From Adiantum capillus-veneris (Eukaryota > Streptophyta > Polypodiopsida > Polypodiales > Pteridaceae): 64,000 nt of DNA. Below are positions 23,375 to 35,199 of this stretch, in pieces. Numbering within the stretch: position 1 is the first letter of the stretch; every line of letters starts with the position of its first letter. Below the pieces are notes generated by a model. That model was given only the letters and a program-made list of their open reading frames with translations, did not search any database and was not told the origin of the DNA. The translations under genes and the position numbers were made by a program. The DNA lies in NCBI GenBank assembly GCA_014529385.2, contig CM043944.1, positions 55,969,768-56,033,767 on the forward strand, read 5' to 3'.

Positions 23375-23593
23375 ATGGATAATGGCCCAGGAATAGAGGT
23401 TTTTCCCTTTCATTTTACTCCACACATTAGAATAAACATTGCAATTAGTAGAAAGATCCATTTTCAACAACGAATGGTGTTCATGTTTGGTGCCCAAAGA
23501 GCAGGAGAAATTCTTGCATCACCAAACCCTGTCATTCTACCTCTCATCAACTACCACACTTCTTTTGATGTACATGTGTTCATTTTATTTTAA
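23375..23593 (+). CDS. Leader microprotein 2 of element B (72 residues)
   Basis: ATG frame beginning 21 bp after microprotein 1. Ends ILASPNPVILPLINY ... VHVFILF. A decayed homologue in element G (about 57050-56845 minus) keeps LVSPQSVIFSLFDYH and ends at the same place, and A keeps a third version, so the family predates the split of these elements. Function unknown. Confidence 0.6.
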   Translation: MDNGPGIEVFPFHFTPHIRINIAISRKIHFQQRMVFMFGAQRAGEILASPNPVILPLINYHTSFDVHVFILF

Positions 23594-23619
23594 AATGAAG
23601 TGCAACTCGGCAAAGTAGT

Positions 23620-24174
23620 GTGTATGTTTGTTTTTTCTTTGTCCAAGTTGTTACAAGAAACAGAAAAACGATCATTTGTTCTAACTGGGAATGTGTGTGC
23701 AGTGAAAGTTCAATCCTTAGAGATCTAGCTCTATTACCAATTGAGTTGCAGGAGCAAGTAGTAAGGCGTCTGCCTCATAACAAGAGGGTGGTGAAGTTAA
23801 GACAGAAGGTCCTACGCGTTGATTCCATTTTCCTCTTGTTGTTGGGCACTAAGGAAGACCGCGCATTCATCCAACTAGTGTGTGCCCTAAGATTGGTAAA
23901 TAGAGTGAAATTTGGCGTTTGGCGAGTGCATTTCACCATTGAGGAAGACTCTTCAGGAAACTTGCGGCCAGAGTTCATGCTTCATAGACTCACATTTGGT
24001 GAATTTTTCCCTCATTTGCGTCTTATTAATAGTCTTCCTTTCGCTTTCAACAAAGGAGATAGGGAGCTATTCAGAGCTTGTCTTAATAAAGAGAGCATAG
24101 AGAAGATTGCAAATTTGTATAAATTCTCATCCTTCTCTACTTTCTATGACACTTTGTTCATAGAGACATTGTAA
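23620..24174 (+). CDS. Leader protein 3 of element B, unknown domain (copy 1)
   Basis: Open frame without an early ATG (it opens with GTG). A consensus-like acceptor (TGTGTGTGCAG at 23693-23703) lies before the conserved part, so it may be an exon. The conserved core (ELQEQVVRRLPHNKR ... AFIQLVCALRLVNRVKF ... INSLPFAF) aligns with the next frame. Near its end a GT at 24171 could serve as a splice donor that removes the TAA. No known domain recognised. Confidence 0.5.
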   Translation: MYVCFFFVQVVTRNRKTIICSNWECVCSESSILRDLALLPIELQEQVVRRLPHNKRVVKLRQKVLRVDSIFLLLLGTKEDRAFIQLVCALRLVNRVKFGVWRVHFTIEEDSSGNLRPEFMLHRLTFGEFFPHLRLINSLPFAFNKGDRELFRACLNKESIEKIANLYKFSSFSTFYDTLFIETL

Positions 24175-24220
24175 ATCTCTTTATGCTTTTGAATGATCTA
24201 ACCATAATCCTAAGGAGTTT

Positions 24221-24679
24221 TTGTCCAGGAATTTTGTAGCACAAGTGGAGTCTTTAAATCTTGCAAACTTGATTGGACTTGATGAGGATGTTCTTTATGA
24301 AATTGTGAGAAGGTTGCCTCACTCCGACTGTGTGGAACTCGAAGGAAAGGAGCTCCTAGTCAATTGCTACTTTCTCACGGCCTTCGACGAGCATGAAGAT
24401 CTAGTTTTTATACAAACCGCTTGTGCCTTGGGAATTGTAGAGCAAGTGCAATTTATCACTTGGGACGTGGTTGCTCTTTTGGATCCAGAAAAGGAAGTTC
24501 TAGAGATTTCTGTTTATCGCCTTAGCTTTGAAGAATTTCAACCCTTCTTAGAGCTCATCAATAGTCTACCCTTTTGTTTTGATCAAACAAATCGAGACCT
24601 TATTGAAGCTTGGATAGCTGAAGAAGAAAACCTAGAGTGGTATTTTCTCACTTCTTCATTTGCAGGCGAGTGGTTCTAG
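24221..24679 (+). CDS. Leader protein 4 of element B, unknown domain (copy 2)
   Basis: 152 codons opening without an ATG. It shares VRRLPH, FIQxxCAL, the INSLPF motif and spacing with the preceding frame, so it is a tandem duplicate. An AG at 24227-24228 (TTTTTGTCCAG) would, with the GT at 24171, remove 58 bases and put both copies in one frame. Ends 50 bp before gag. Function unknown; placement recalls the pre-gag frame of Ogre-type elements. Confidence 0.5.
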   Translation: MSRNFVAQVESLNLANLIGLDEDVLYEIVRRLPHSDCVELEGKELLVNCYFLTAFDEHEDLVFIQTACALGIVEQVQFITWDVVALLDPEKEVLEISVYRLSFEEFQPFLELINSLPFCFDQTNRDLIEAWIAEEENLEWYFLTSSFAGEWF

Positions 24680-24728
24680 ATCTCTATTGTATCCCTTATT
24701 GTAACTCGTATTGTAATCTTTCATAATA

Positions 24729-27029
24729 ATGGAGAGCCAACGCCAAATGTCTGGATATCCTCTTTTCTTTGGAGAGCCTGGAGAGGATGCAGAATTATTT
24801 TTAGCAAATTTCAAGATGTCTTGCCGTATCAAGAGGATAGTAACCGATCAAGAACGTGTAGAAATGTTTGAGGTGGTCCTTAGGAAAGATGCTAGTACTT
24901 GGTTTGACTCTTTGCCTGAGGAAGTTAAGGGGAATTACACAGAAGTTTTGAATCGTTTTAAGAGATATTTCTTTGATCCCCAAAACACTCAAAAACTATG
25001 GCAAGACATTGTTTCTCATAAGCAAAAAGACTTAGATGACTACTACTTGTACAAGCAAGAGTTTCTACGTCTTTGGGCTCTATGGATACGAAATGTTACT
25101 AACCCTGGTGATGGTGCAGAATTTTTAAAGAAGGAGAGGTTCATAGCCGGACTCTTTCCTGACCTTAAGGTAAAAGTTGAGGCGGGTGCACCTGCTACTT
25201 TTGATGCAGCTGAAACTAGGGCTGCTGAGAAGTATAGGAAACTCAAGTGCTTAAGGGGAGAGGTTCCAATAGAAGGTCTTAGACCCAAAGGTAAGTCACA
25301 AGCATCAACATCGAGGGAGCTTCCTGAGGTAACGGCGGAGGTAATTGAGAAGTTAAACGAATCTTTAAGCAGCCTGTCAATTCACCTTGCACAAGCTGTA
25401 GGTCCAAAGGGACAAGCAAAGAAGTCTGAAGAGCGAGATCCACGACCTAGGAGAGTCTTGCAATGTTGGAATTGCGGAGAGTCTGGACATGGGATGTATA
25501 ATTGTCCTTGGCCCCGTGGGGAGCCAGGGAGGCCTAACTTGAATTACCCAGTGATGAATGCAGGTGAAGGAACTGGTCAACAACCAAGGCTTCTACAAAG
25601 GCCAAATGGACCAAGACCACCTCCACAAGGGGTAGAAGGAGTTCCACCTTTGCCAGATCCAAATGTGCATGTGGTAGAGGTGACAAATTCAAATGAGGTT
25701 GACATGGAAGCCAATGGAATTAAGCGTGGCCGAGGAAAAGGTAAAGAGAAAGAAGGAGTCACATCACAGAGTGACCATGGACAAGGCAAGAAGGCAAAGG
25801 GAACCAAGGAAACCAAGAGGACTCGACGTCGTATCAACCTCCAAGACTTCCCTCTTGGACATGGTATGGCTCCGTACAACTTGTTGGAAGACATGAGAGG
25901 TAAGGGTCCTGATATTTCATGGCCTCAATTTCTTGCATTATGTCCACAAGTTAGGAGGGATTTAACAAGGGCAGTTAGCACTAGGAGAAAGGTAAAAGAG
26001 AGTGTGCCTGTTGTAAAAATTGCACAAGCTGAAATGAATGAGGACATTACACCGGTGCTAGACTGTTACATCAAAGGGAGATTGGTTAGGAAAGGTCTAG
26101 TGGATGGGGGTGCACAAATTTGCATCATGACAGAGGGACTCATGCAAAAACTAGGCATGCACATCCATGAGACACCTGAAATTAGGGTCAAGATGGCAAA
26201 CAATAGCAAGGCTAGGTGCGTAGGCATTTGTAAAAATGTTTTTGTGGAGGCCTTTGGCATTAGGAAGGCAGTGGATTTCTATGTCATGTCTACCAAGGGA
26301 AATGGTTACCCATTTATCCTAGGAAGACCATGGCTAATGAAAATGCGAGCTTTGCAGGATTGGGAGAGTGGAAAGCTAATTTGCAGGAATGACAATCACA
26401 AGAAGGTTGTCTTTGACATGAAGGAGCAACGCCAAGAGGAGCTCCAGGAAGAATCATCTCAAAGTGAGACGGAAGAAGGTTGGACCAATAGCACTTCAGA
26501 AGAAGAAAGTAGCGGCAGCATTACTGAAGAGGAGTCTTCCATCGAAGTCATGGGGGTAAGGTTTAAGCCAAGCAACCAAGAGACCTCTTGTCAAGGCTTG
26601 GAGGAGGTAGGTCCTCAAGAGAACGAAGGTGATCAAGATGAAGGGATGCTGGAAGGTATGCTATCAACAACACTTACAAAGAATGAAAGAGAGGAGTTCA
26701 AATGTGTGCTAAGGAAGTTTCCTAGGCTTTTTGCTAAAGACTACACCGATGTGCGTGGAGTAGATGCTGTTCAACACAAAATTGAGTTGAAGCCAGAGGC
26801 CACACCTAAGGCTCAGAAGCTACGAAGGCTAGGAGTCATCAAGGAGCAGGCTTTACTCAAGGAGGTAAGAAAGCTTCTAGCAGCAGGGTTCATTTATCCA
26901 GTGGAGAATTCAGAGTGGGTCTCTCCTGTTGTTGTCACTCCTAAGAAGAACGGCAAGTGGAGGGTGTGTGTGGATTACCGTCCCCTCAATGAGGCAACAA
27001 AGAGAGATCACTTTCCCCTCCCATTCTAG
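24729..27029 (+). pseudogene. Element B gag, nucleocapsid, protease and RT N-terminus
   Basis: 766 codons from ATG 24729. Residues about 1-180 are a retrotransposon gag domain (STWFDSLPEEVKGNY ... FLKKERFIAGLFP). A zinc knuckle CWNCGESGHGMYNC spans 246-259, then a Pro-rich region and basic KKAKGTKETKRTRRR. The protease has DGGAQICIMT with Asp 459 and ILGRPWLMKM. A Ser/Glu linker follows, then RT fingers (VSPVVVTPKKNGKWRVCVDYRP). It ends in a TAG where element A keeps a Leu, a single nonsense change inside RT. Confidence 0.92.
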
Positions 27030-27730
27030 GATGAGATACTAAATGAGGTAGCTGGTCATGAGAAGTACACTGTGTGCGATGGTTACTCAGGTTACTTTCA
27101 AATAGGGATTGCACTGGAGGATCAATTGAAAACAACCTTTATCACTCCTTGGGGTTGTTATGCTTTTAGAGTCATGCCATTTGGTCTGACAAATGCTCCT
27201 GCAACATTCCAACGTTTCATGAATATGGTGTTTCAAGCATTCTTTGGAAAGTCAATTAGGGTGTTCATTGATGATTTCTGTATTTATAGCTCAAAATCAT
27301 TGCATCTACAAAGGGTAGAAGAAGGTTTAAAGAAGCTCTACGACATGGGAGGTCAACTCAACCCCGACAAGTGCCATATAGGTGAGGATGAAGTAATCTT
27401 GCTTGGTCATAAAGTTTCTTACAAAGGCATTGAAGTGGATCCTTCAAAGGCAAAGGCTCTTATTGAGCTACCATCACCCAAGAGTCTTAAGGAGGTCATC
27501 TCATTCATTCAAAAGGTGAAGTATATGTCACGCTTCATTCACTTAGCCTCGGAGTTACTTCACCCTTTGCAAAAGTTGACACAACAAGTAGAATTTGCAT
27601 GGTCTGATGAGCTTGAAGAGTACTTTTGTAACATTAAAGTCATTTTGTCAGAGCTACCAACACTCATGCCCCTTGTTGGGAGTACACATTCTTTGTTAGC
27701 TCTAGTGCTGGGAAAGAAACAATTGGTGCT
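27030..27730 (+). pseudogene. Element B RT palm and start of RNase H
   Basis: In frame with gag after the TAG. Carries VCDGYSGYFQI, MPFGLTNAPATFQRF, the catalytic FIDDFCIYSS, and the LLGHKVSYKGIEVDPSK region. The frame is lost near 27690, inside the first RNase H, where the coding shifts to the next frame. Confidence 0.92.
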
Positions 27731-29674
27731 GTGTTGCTACAACAAGATCCCCACAGTACAAGGATGCGACCCATCTACTTTGCTAGTAGGGTCATGAATG
27801 CTTTGGAGAGAGACTACACAGAAGCAGAACTCATGATGCTTTCTCTCATGTTTGCGGTGAGAAAGTTTAGATCCTACCTGCTACCAAAACCTTTTGTAAT
27901 TCTCACTGCAGAAAATTTGTTCCCTTGGGTGTCATCTCAAATGAATCTTAGTACTAGGATCTCAAAGTGGATTATGGAGTTGCAAGAGTTTCAATACTCT
28001 TTCAAGGTAGAAGATAGTGTGCGTGCACAATTGGCAGGGATTCTCACTTATAGGGTGCACGAAAAGGAGATTAAGGTGCCTGAAGTAAAGACCCTACCAT
28101 TGCCACCACCAAAAAGTATTCCTAATGCTTTTACTTTGTTCTTTGATGGAGCTTTTTGTCGAGCCACAGGAAAAGCAGGGGGAGGGCTAGTGTTGCTCAA
28201 CCCAAGTGGAGAGGTGGTCATGAAAGAGAAGTTCAATCTACCAAGTTCAGCTAGCAACAATGAAGCAGAATATGACACTCTACTTCAAGGTTTGAAGATG
28301 TGCATTGGCCAAGGGATACAACGCCTCATGGTAAAGGGAGATGCACTTCTCATTGTTAAACAGATTTTAGGCATTTGGGCATGCAAGAATGAGAGCTTAC
28401 GGACAAAAGTTCATGCCATTCGTAGATTGTTTAATCAATTTGAAGAAGTGCAACTATATCATATTCCTAGGAAACAGAATGAAGATGCTGATTTACTTGC
28501 ACAACAAGCCGTTGCATGTGTAAAGAAAGAAGTGCAGGTCATCATGGTGGCGGCTGCTGTGAAGCAACCGAGGTACCAGGGATTGGAGTCATTGGCTCCC
28601 ATCATTGGCTACATTTTGGAGGGTGAGTTTCCACCAGACTTCACAAAAGCTCAGAAGAGGAGACTCATGAAGAAGGCAAGCGTATATCTCTTCCTAGAAG
28701 GCTCCCTCTATCAAAGAGGGAAGGATCAAGTGTGCAGACGAGTACCAACTATCAAGGAAATTCCAGCCATTCTAAAAGGTTTGCATGAAGAGGCATGTGG
28801 TGGTCATTTTGCCCAAGAATTAACTGTGAAGAAGATTTTGTTTTCGGGGTATGTTTGGCCAAGTTTGCATGTGGATGTTCAACATTGGTGTAAAAGCTGT
28901 CACACTTGTCAGATAAATGGAAATAGAAGGTTGGTGCATGGCCCGAGGCAAATAGTGCTTGCAAATGGACCCTTTGAAAAGTGGGGCATTGATGCTATGG
29001 GTCCTCTGCCTAGGACAAAAAACGGTAAACTCTACATTCTAGTGGCTGTAGACTATATGACTAGGTGGGTGGAAGCACAAAGTGTGGCAAAGGTAAATGA
29101 GAAGACAGTGAGCAAATTCGTCTACACTCACATTTGTTGTAGATTTGGCACACCTTTGGAGATTGTTTCTGATAATGGTCCAGGGTTTAGAAAAGGATTG
29201 CTCACAGAAGTTTGTGAAGAGCTTCACATTCTACATCGTCATAGCACACCATACTACCCACAGTCAAATGGTTTGGTGGAGAAGGCTAATGGTGTCATTG
29301 CAGGAATCATTAGAAAGATGGTGCAAAACAAGACAAAATTATGGGATGACTTCTTGGATGGTGCCTTGTGGGCATATCGAACCACATATAGGGAAGCCAC
29401 GGAGTTCACACCATTTCACTTGGTCTATGGTCAAGAGGCTTTGCAGCCTATCGAGCTCAACATTCCAACAATGCGACTTCATGGCAAAGGAGCACAAGAT
29501 GATCAAGAGGTATGGATGGATCGACTTCTTACGTTAGTGGAGCTTGAGTGGAAAAGAGAAGCAGCATATGAGTGCTACAAGAGGAAAGCCACACAAGCGA
29601 AGGAAACGCACGACAAGAAACTGAAGGACAAAGGCATCAAGGAAGGAGAGCTTGTGCTAAGCTTATGGGCTTGA
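27731..29674 (+). pseudogene. Element B RNase H, second RNase H and integrase
   Basis: 647 codons. Residues 1-105 finish the gypsy RNase H. The second RNase H has Asp 139 (FFDGAF), Glu 178/180 (NNEAEY), Asp 204 (KGDALL) and Asp 254 (NEDADLL), a full acidic set. The integrase zinc finger (EACGGHF ... WCKSCHTCQ) precedes Asp 421 (WGIDAMG), Asp 481 (VSDNGPGF) and Glu 517 (LVEKANG), DD-35-E. The frame ends at KEGELVLSLWA: about 40 codons of the C-terminal GPF module present in A and C are missing. Confidence 0.93.
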
Positions 29675-29935
29675 ATGGTAAAGAGCACTCCAGGAAAGTA
29701 AACGGGTATCGCTTGAAGCCCTATTTGAGTCGCCTTCTACCAAAGGATCTACCAAAGATCTGTCCAAAGGCCGCTATCTTATGTAAGTATTGTTACATGA
29801 AGCATGAGTGTAACTCCAGCCAAAATTCTGAGGGGCTAAACAATGAAGATCTCGTCAAGAACTCTGAAGCACTCTCTTTGGAAAAGATGCTCTATGATGG
29901 TACATGAATATACCATCATCCAGGGGGAGGGCTAA
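29675..29935 (+). pseudogene. Element B integrase tail remnant and polypurine tract
   Basis: After the deletion, another frame (within 29572-29907) resumes with RKVNGYRLKPYLSRLL, equivalent to the WRLK tail of A and C. CAGGGGGAGGGCTAA at 29921-29935 is the polypurine tract, directly before the 3' LTR. Confidence 0.75.
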
Positions 29936-32298
29936 TGATAGCCGTTTTTTCGGCTCTTTGTAATTGCCACAGTGAGTTACCTCACCCTACCAAAATCACC
30001 CAAACACTGTGGCTATCCCTACCATTTCACTGTACATAGGCGTGCGTGAGTCACGGGACTTTTCCCATATCTTCTTAAAAACCCTCAGCTAGCTAGTCAC
30101 TGGGCTAGGTGAGCCAAAAAAAATAAATAAAATAAAAAAATAAAAGTATATTATGGCCTCTTTGTGTGTAAATATTTCATTGTATATATGGCCTAAATAT
30201 AGGGATTTTTTATAATTATTTTGGTATTTTATTTAAATATTTCTACTTAGGTGTGTGTTTTATTAAACCTATGTACACCTTCTTTCATCCTCTTACACCA
30301 TAATTTTATTTTTTGCCAATATGTACATACTCTAACCTCATATTTTTCCTTTATACAAATCACTCCCACATTTTCACCCTCACCCTCGTGAAAACAAAAA
30401 ATTGATTTCTACTCATTGGTTACTTTTATTATATTATTTACTTGCATACATTTTCCTCTTTCACCCAAAATAATTCAAGGAGGGACCATATCATATGATT
30501 CCAATATCTTTCCATATCCATAACTCCTCCATATTTTTATTATTATTTTTACTCATTATTCTAACACCATGTGCTCATTGAGCTAAAGTCCATGAATAGT
30601 CCATACACTAGTCCCACCATGTATATATTTCTTATTTCACCAATAATCCTCCTCCATGCATGGGTCAAGGGCAACTTGAATGCTTTGTATTATAATATGA
30701 CAAAGGAGGGGCTCACTCTTGGATACATTGTACAAATTCAACAAAGGAGGGGACCACTAAAAGACTTTTGCAGGCCTAAAAAACAGGCTTTTTGGTGAGA
30801 ATTTTGGCACCTATCTCCACTCCGAATTTGGAGCGGTGGTCAAAAGAGAAAATGTAGCCCACGCTCTGAATAATCACCCAAAATTTTTTCATGATTTTTG
30901 GAGCTACCAGCTGTGAGCTATGAGTTTTTTAGTGGACCCCAGTTTTCCCATGCTATGCAGCCACACTCTCTCTTCCACTTTATCATTTTCCTCTTTCACA
31001 CACACTTCTCCACTCATCATCCCCATCTCTCTCACCACTCCTCTCTGCACACTACTCACCTTCTCCTCAACCTTGAAGAATAAGAGAAACCATGGTGAAC
31101 TCATACCTCCCACACACAATTCCATTCCAAAATTGACCACCTAGTCTCATTCTTCCTCCTCCAAATTACCCATATCTATCAAAAAACCACAAAATTCAGC
31201 CTCTTCTCTTAAAAGACAGCATCATGGTGGTTGATTACTCAGCTTCAATTACCTTGTCTCCCAAGGAAGGTCAAGAGTGGAGAAAAAATGTACCGTCAAA
31301 GCTAGTGGACCGTCAACAAGCGTCAAAATTGGCCCTACTCAAGACACTTGGAGCATCAACCTTGTAAGAAATCCACCTTTTCTTACCTCTTAAGAGTTTT
31401 TCTTCCTTATTTGTATCCTACATGGATACTCCCATTGTAAATATTCAATTCCATTTGTAAATTAATACTAACTCTACTAATACTAACCCACTATGAAAAG
31501 TCCTATCACCTCCATTTCTCTCCTCTCTCTTTCCCCACCAACTTCTTGATAATTCCAAGCAAAAGAAATTAGATAAATTGCTAAAAATCTAACCCAACCA
31601 TGGTTAGAGGAGTAACCCTAGCCTTCAAAATTGCTATAAAAGGAGGGTGTAGCTAGCATAAAAGGGGGAAGCCATAAGCAAGAGCACTATGCTATAGCTT
31701 GAGAAGCCAAGCTCAACCTCTCTAGAAGGAGCTCTTGAGTGGAAGCTCATTGTCTTATGCATGTGCATGTGTTGTAATAGGGGATTAGCAAGGGAAATCT
31801 ATGCCATTGTAAGAGAGAGAGTGATCATTCAATTGAGAGTAGGAAATCTATCATTTCTCCTACTAGTGTAAGCCCAACATTCGCTGAATCAAGGAGGGTG
31901 GATTTGGACTAATCTTGGATATTTTGTCTCCCTTCCAACGTGAAGTAATGGACAACAATGATGCGTAAGTGTCTTGGTTTTTTTTTAAGTTCTTGATAGC
32001 TTGTCTCTAGTGTTGTCATCAATCTAGTCATAAATCCCACATACTGTAAGAGGGCGACAGGGTGGAGAGGACTCCCCTGGCCTTAAGACAGTGATTGGGG
32101 TGGCTTTTCTAGTGATGTGTTGTGGTGAAATTTACGCAAGCTATGTTGAACAAGTACTAATCTCACTTTGATTTGTCATGACAGATTTGTAAGAAGGTAT
32201 TAATGCAACAAGCACCCCCTCCCCCTTTCTCTCTCTTTCTTAAATATATAGTTGTGTTTGCTTGATCATCGTCGATACGTTTCAAAGCAGCCCGAGCA

Positions 32299-32351
<53 letters not shown>

Positions 32352-32611
32352 GTGTTTTATGTGTGAGAGTATTCCATTGGTGTTAGGGTTAGTGTAATTC
32401 CTTGCTTGTTTGTTGGTTGCTCTAACGATTCTCCTCTTTTGCGTCCTAGTTCGCTCTTAAACTAGGTGGTGCCCCTTGTGTAGTTGGGATTTGGCGGTGG
32501 GTTTGTTGTTTTGGTTTGTGTTGTGTTGTGCCCCAGCCCCATTGAGCAGCACGGGAGCCTTGAAGGGTGTCTAGAGGCCACTCTTCTTGTTGCCCGCCCC
32601 GGACCGCCTCA
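29936..32611 (+). repeat. 3' LTR of element B
   Basis: 2676 bp, TGATAGCC...CGCCTCA. By eye only about five or six single-base differences from the 5' LTR were seen, plus the shorter CT run (32302-32351). Confidence 0.96.
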
Positions 32612-32893
32612 GTAGCACTCGAATTCTTCCGGATTTATACATAATCGTAGGATTTGGTCTGAGTCTAGATGATACAGCCGTCCCGCTATCAACTGGAAGT
32701 TTTTTTTTTGTTGAATTGTTTGTTGTGTGGATCTGTACTCCGTATTATCAAACCTTCTTCCAAAGGAAAGAATGCTAACAATTTCCTGTGACCATTTGGG
32801 TACCATTTCAACATTGAAAAGATAAGCATCTGGTATGTCATCATCTACTCCTTCAGGAGCTTCCTCGTTGTGTATCCTTGAAAGATGATCCGC
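32609..32893 (-). pseudogene. Element D: RNase H-integrase junction and first zinc-module half
   Basis: Continues the RNase H frame after a TGA near 32894 (HL-stop-ADHLSRI, where gypsy elements have the ADxLSR tail). It then shows KWSQEIVSILSF, FQLIAGRLYHL and RLCINPEEFECY, the N-terminal half of the first integrase zinc module. B cuts it at 32612 and the frame continues at 20346. Confidence 0.85.
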
Positions 32894-34428
32894 TCATAGA
32901 TGGGTCTTACCCATTTTGACCACCACTGTGAAGTCAAACTCTAGCAATATAATAAACCAGCGTACAATTCTCCCTGTATTACATGGTTTATTTACCAGAT
33001 ACAAAAGAGCTTGATGATCTGTAAAGAACACAAATTTGTTTGCGAGCAGATAATGCCGAAATTTCTTTACAGCATAAATCATTCCTAACTCTTCTCGTTC
33101 AGTGGTTGTGTAGTTCTTTTCAGCACTGTTTAACTGCCAGCTCGCATAACACACTGGAAAATCCATTGTTTCATCTCCAGGTTGAGCCAGAATACTCCCG
33201 ATTGCATATGCAGAAGCATCAATGTGAACATGGAGTATCTTTTCCCAATCCGGTTCTTTAAGTACGGGTGTTGATATAAGGTTTTCCTTCAGATTTTGGA
33301 ATGAAGTTTCACTCTCCTCGGTCCAATCGAAAATGACTAGCAAACAATACAGAGGTTGTGCAATGACTGCATGCATGTATATGAATCTTCGATAATATCC
33401 GCAATGCCCCATGAAAGATTGCACTTGTTTTGCATTAGTAGGCCTGGGTAGGTCTACAATGACTTTGAATTTGTCTAGGTCAGTGGTTATGCCATTTCTT
33501 GAGACAATGTGTCCTAAGGTGCGGCCTTGCTTAACCATAAAGATACACTTTTCCGGGTTAAGACAGATTTGATATGTTCTGCATTTTTCAAAGACCTTTT
33601 GCAAATGGTCAATATGTTCCTCTCGTAGAAGAGAGTGTACACAAAGATCATCCATGTATATTTCTAAGAATATTCTCAGGTATTCTTTGAACACGCGCAT
33701 CATTAACCTTTGGAAGGTAGCTGGGGTATTAGTTAAGCCAAACGGCATAACTCGATACGCATAAATTCCCCATTCGGTGGCAAACGTTGTTTTATGTTGA
33801 TCCTCCCTTGCTATTGCCAGTTGGTTATAACCTGAAAACCCATCCAGAAAGGAATAAGCTCGTTTCTCGGCCACCCGCTCAAGTACATGTTCTGTGATTG
33901 GAAAGGGATAATTATCCCTTATGGTGGCTGCATTTACCTTTTTGAGGTTTACACACACTCGCAGTTTTCCATTCTTTTTGGGAACTACCACAATGGGTGA
34001 CACCCAATATGTATGTTCAATCTCATAGATGAATTCAACTTCCATCAGCATATCATTTCTTCTTTGATTCGTTTAGCAAATGTGTCATTATATGTATAAG
34101 GACGTTTTTTGCTAGGTTTTGCATCTGATTTTAAAAAAATTGTATATTGGCATATCGATGGATCAACTCCCTTGAGGTCTTTATAGGACCATGCAAACAC
34201 ATCTTTATATTTCTTGAGAAGTTTTGTTAGCCTTTCTTCTTCTTCAGGCTCTAAATCATTTGCTATATAGATCGGCTGTGGATTTTCACCTGGTTCTGCA
34301 AAGTCTATCCTTTTTGCATTTTCTGGCCCATCATAAGATTCTTGGTTGGTTCTTTCCCTGACTGGTGGTGTCATGATGATTTTTCTGTCCTGGATGGTAA
34401 ATTTCCGATAGTGTGATGGTACATTCAT
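32894..34428 (-). pseudogene. Element D reverse transcriptase and RNase H
   Basis: Two overlapping frames: 34428-34045 (FAWSYKDLKGVDPSICQYTI, the usual RT N-terminal approach) and 34051-32894 after a frameshift near 34048. The RT has VVPKKNGKLRVCVN, FLDGFSGYNQ, MPFGLTNTPATFQRLM and YMDDLCVHS. The RNase H has HIDASAYAIGSIL, TTTEREELGMIYAVKKFRHY and FFTDHQALLYL. The last residue before the frame end is followed by a TGA. A single RNase H here separates D from the Tat-type elements. Confidence 0.93.
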
Positions 34429-34581
34429 GTTTTCCTTTTTTGACTCCCCTTTACCATCACTATCTTCTTCAGTAGTCCATATCTCACGTAAAGATCGTTT
34501 CAGTTCTTGGTATTTCTGTTTACGCTCCAGTTTGGTCCACTCTTGGTCTTTTGTTGTTTCTTTTTTTTATTTTTGAGATTT

Positions 34582-35199
34582 TTATGATTTTGTTTCTGTT
34601 TTAGCTTTTCGTTCCTGTTTTATTTCCTCTCGCGTTCTTTCCCTTTGATCTTTTGAGAATCTTCCTGATATTTGATCTTTTACACAATCCTCTGCTTTTA
34701 CAAGCATCAAATAGTGAGTTTTACCTTTTATCCTGGGCATCAAGTTCTCTCTTGCTTTGTTTCCTGCTCGTTTCCTCCTATAGCGTTCCTGGCGTCTAGG
34801 GTGCTGATTAGCAAAATCATAAAACTTAATATTCTCGGGTTCCCTTCCACGCTCACTCGAGGTTTCTGAACACTCATTATCTGCATCATCATTTACTTCC
34901 AGATGTTCAGAGGAGTTATAAAACTCTTCTTGTTCTGGTGGGTCTATCGTCTCATCTTCTCCGGGTATAATGCTTACCATGTAGTAGGATAGCACATCAT
35001 AGCCATCCTTATCGAAAATTTTTGTTGTTGGACTATCTGTATAGGTACAGACATCCAATGTTGCTAGTATGTGTTCCCATTCGAGAGGTTCCAAGGCATC
35101 TTCAAGGAAAGGTTCCGGAATATACTCCTTGTCCTCAATTGCTCTTTCTAAGACGCATTCCTCTCTTCTTAAGCTTCCACAATGTGAAGCTCCGCACAT
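34582..35199 (-). pseudogene. Element D protease-RT linker region
   Basis: 205 codons overlapping the protease frame end. An acidic first half (YIPEPFLEDALEPLEWEHIL) leads to a basic Arg/Lys-rich tail. Equivalent sequence is still recognisable in element F at about 45760-45870 and 54890-55080, so this long linker is a fixed part of the family. No enzyme motif seen. Confidence 0.7.

Larger units (their letters stand above)
20347..32611 (+). mobile_element. Element B: Tat-lineage Ty3/gypsy retrotransposon with leader genes
   Basis: 12265 bp between LTRs 20347-23066 and 29936-32611, flanked by the 4-bp duplication GTAG (20343-20346 and 32612-32615). TGATAGCC...CGCCTCA ends. Order: LTR, primer site, four leader frames, gag-protease-RT, RNase H, second RNase H, integrase, purine tract, LTR. 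The LTRs differ by only a few bases apart from a CT run, so insertion was recent, yet the coding region has an in-frame TAG, a frameshift and a deletion. It sits in the first integrase zinc module of D. Confidence 0.96.
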
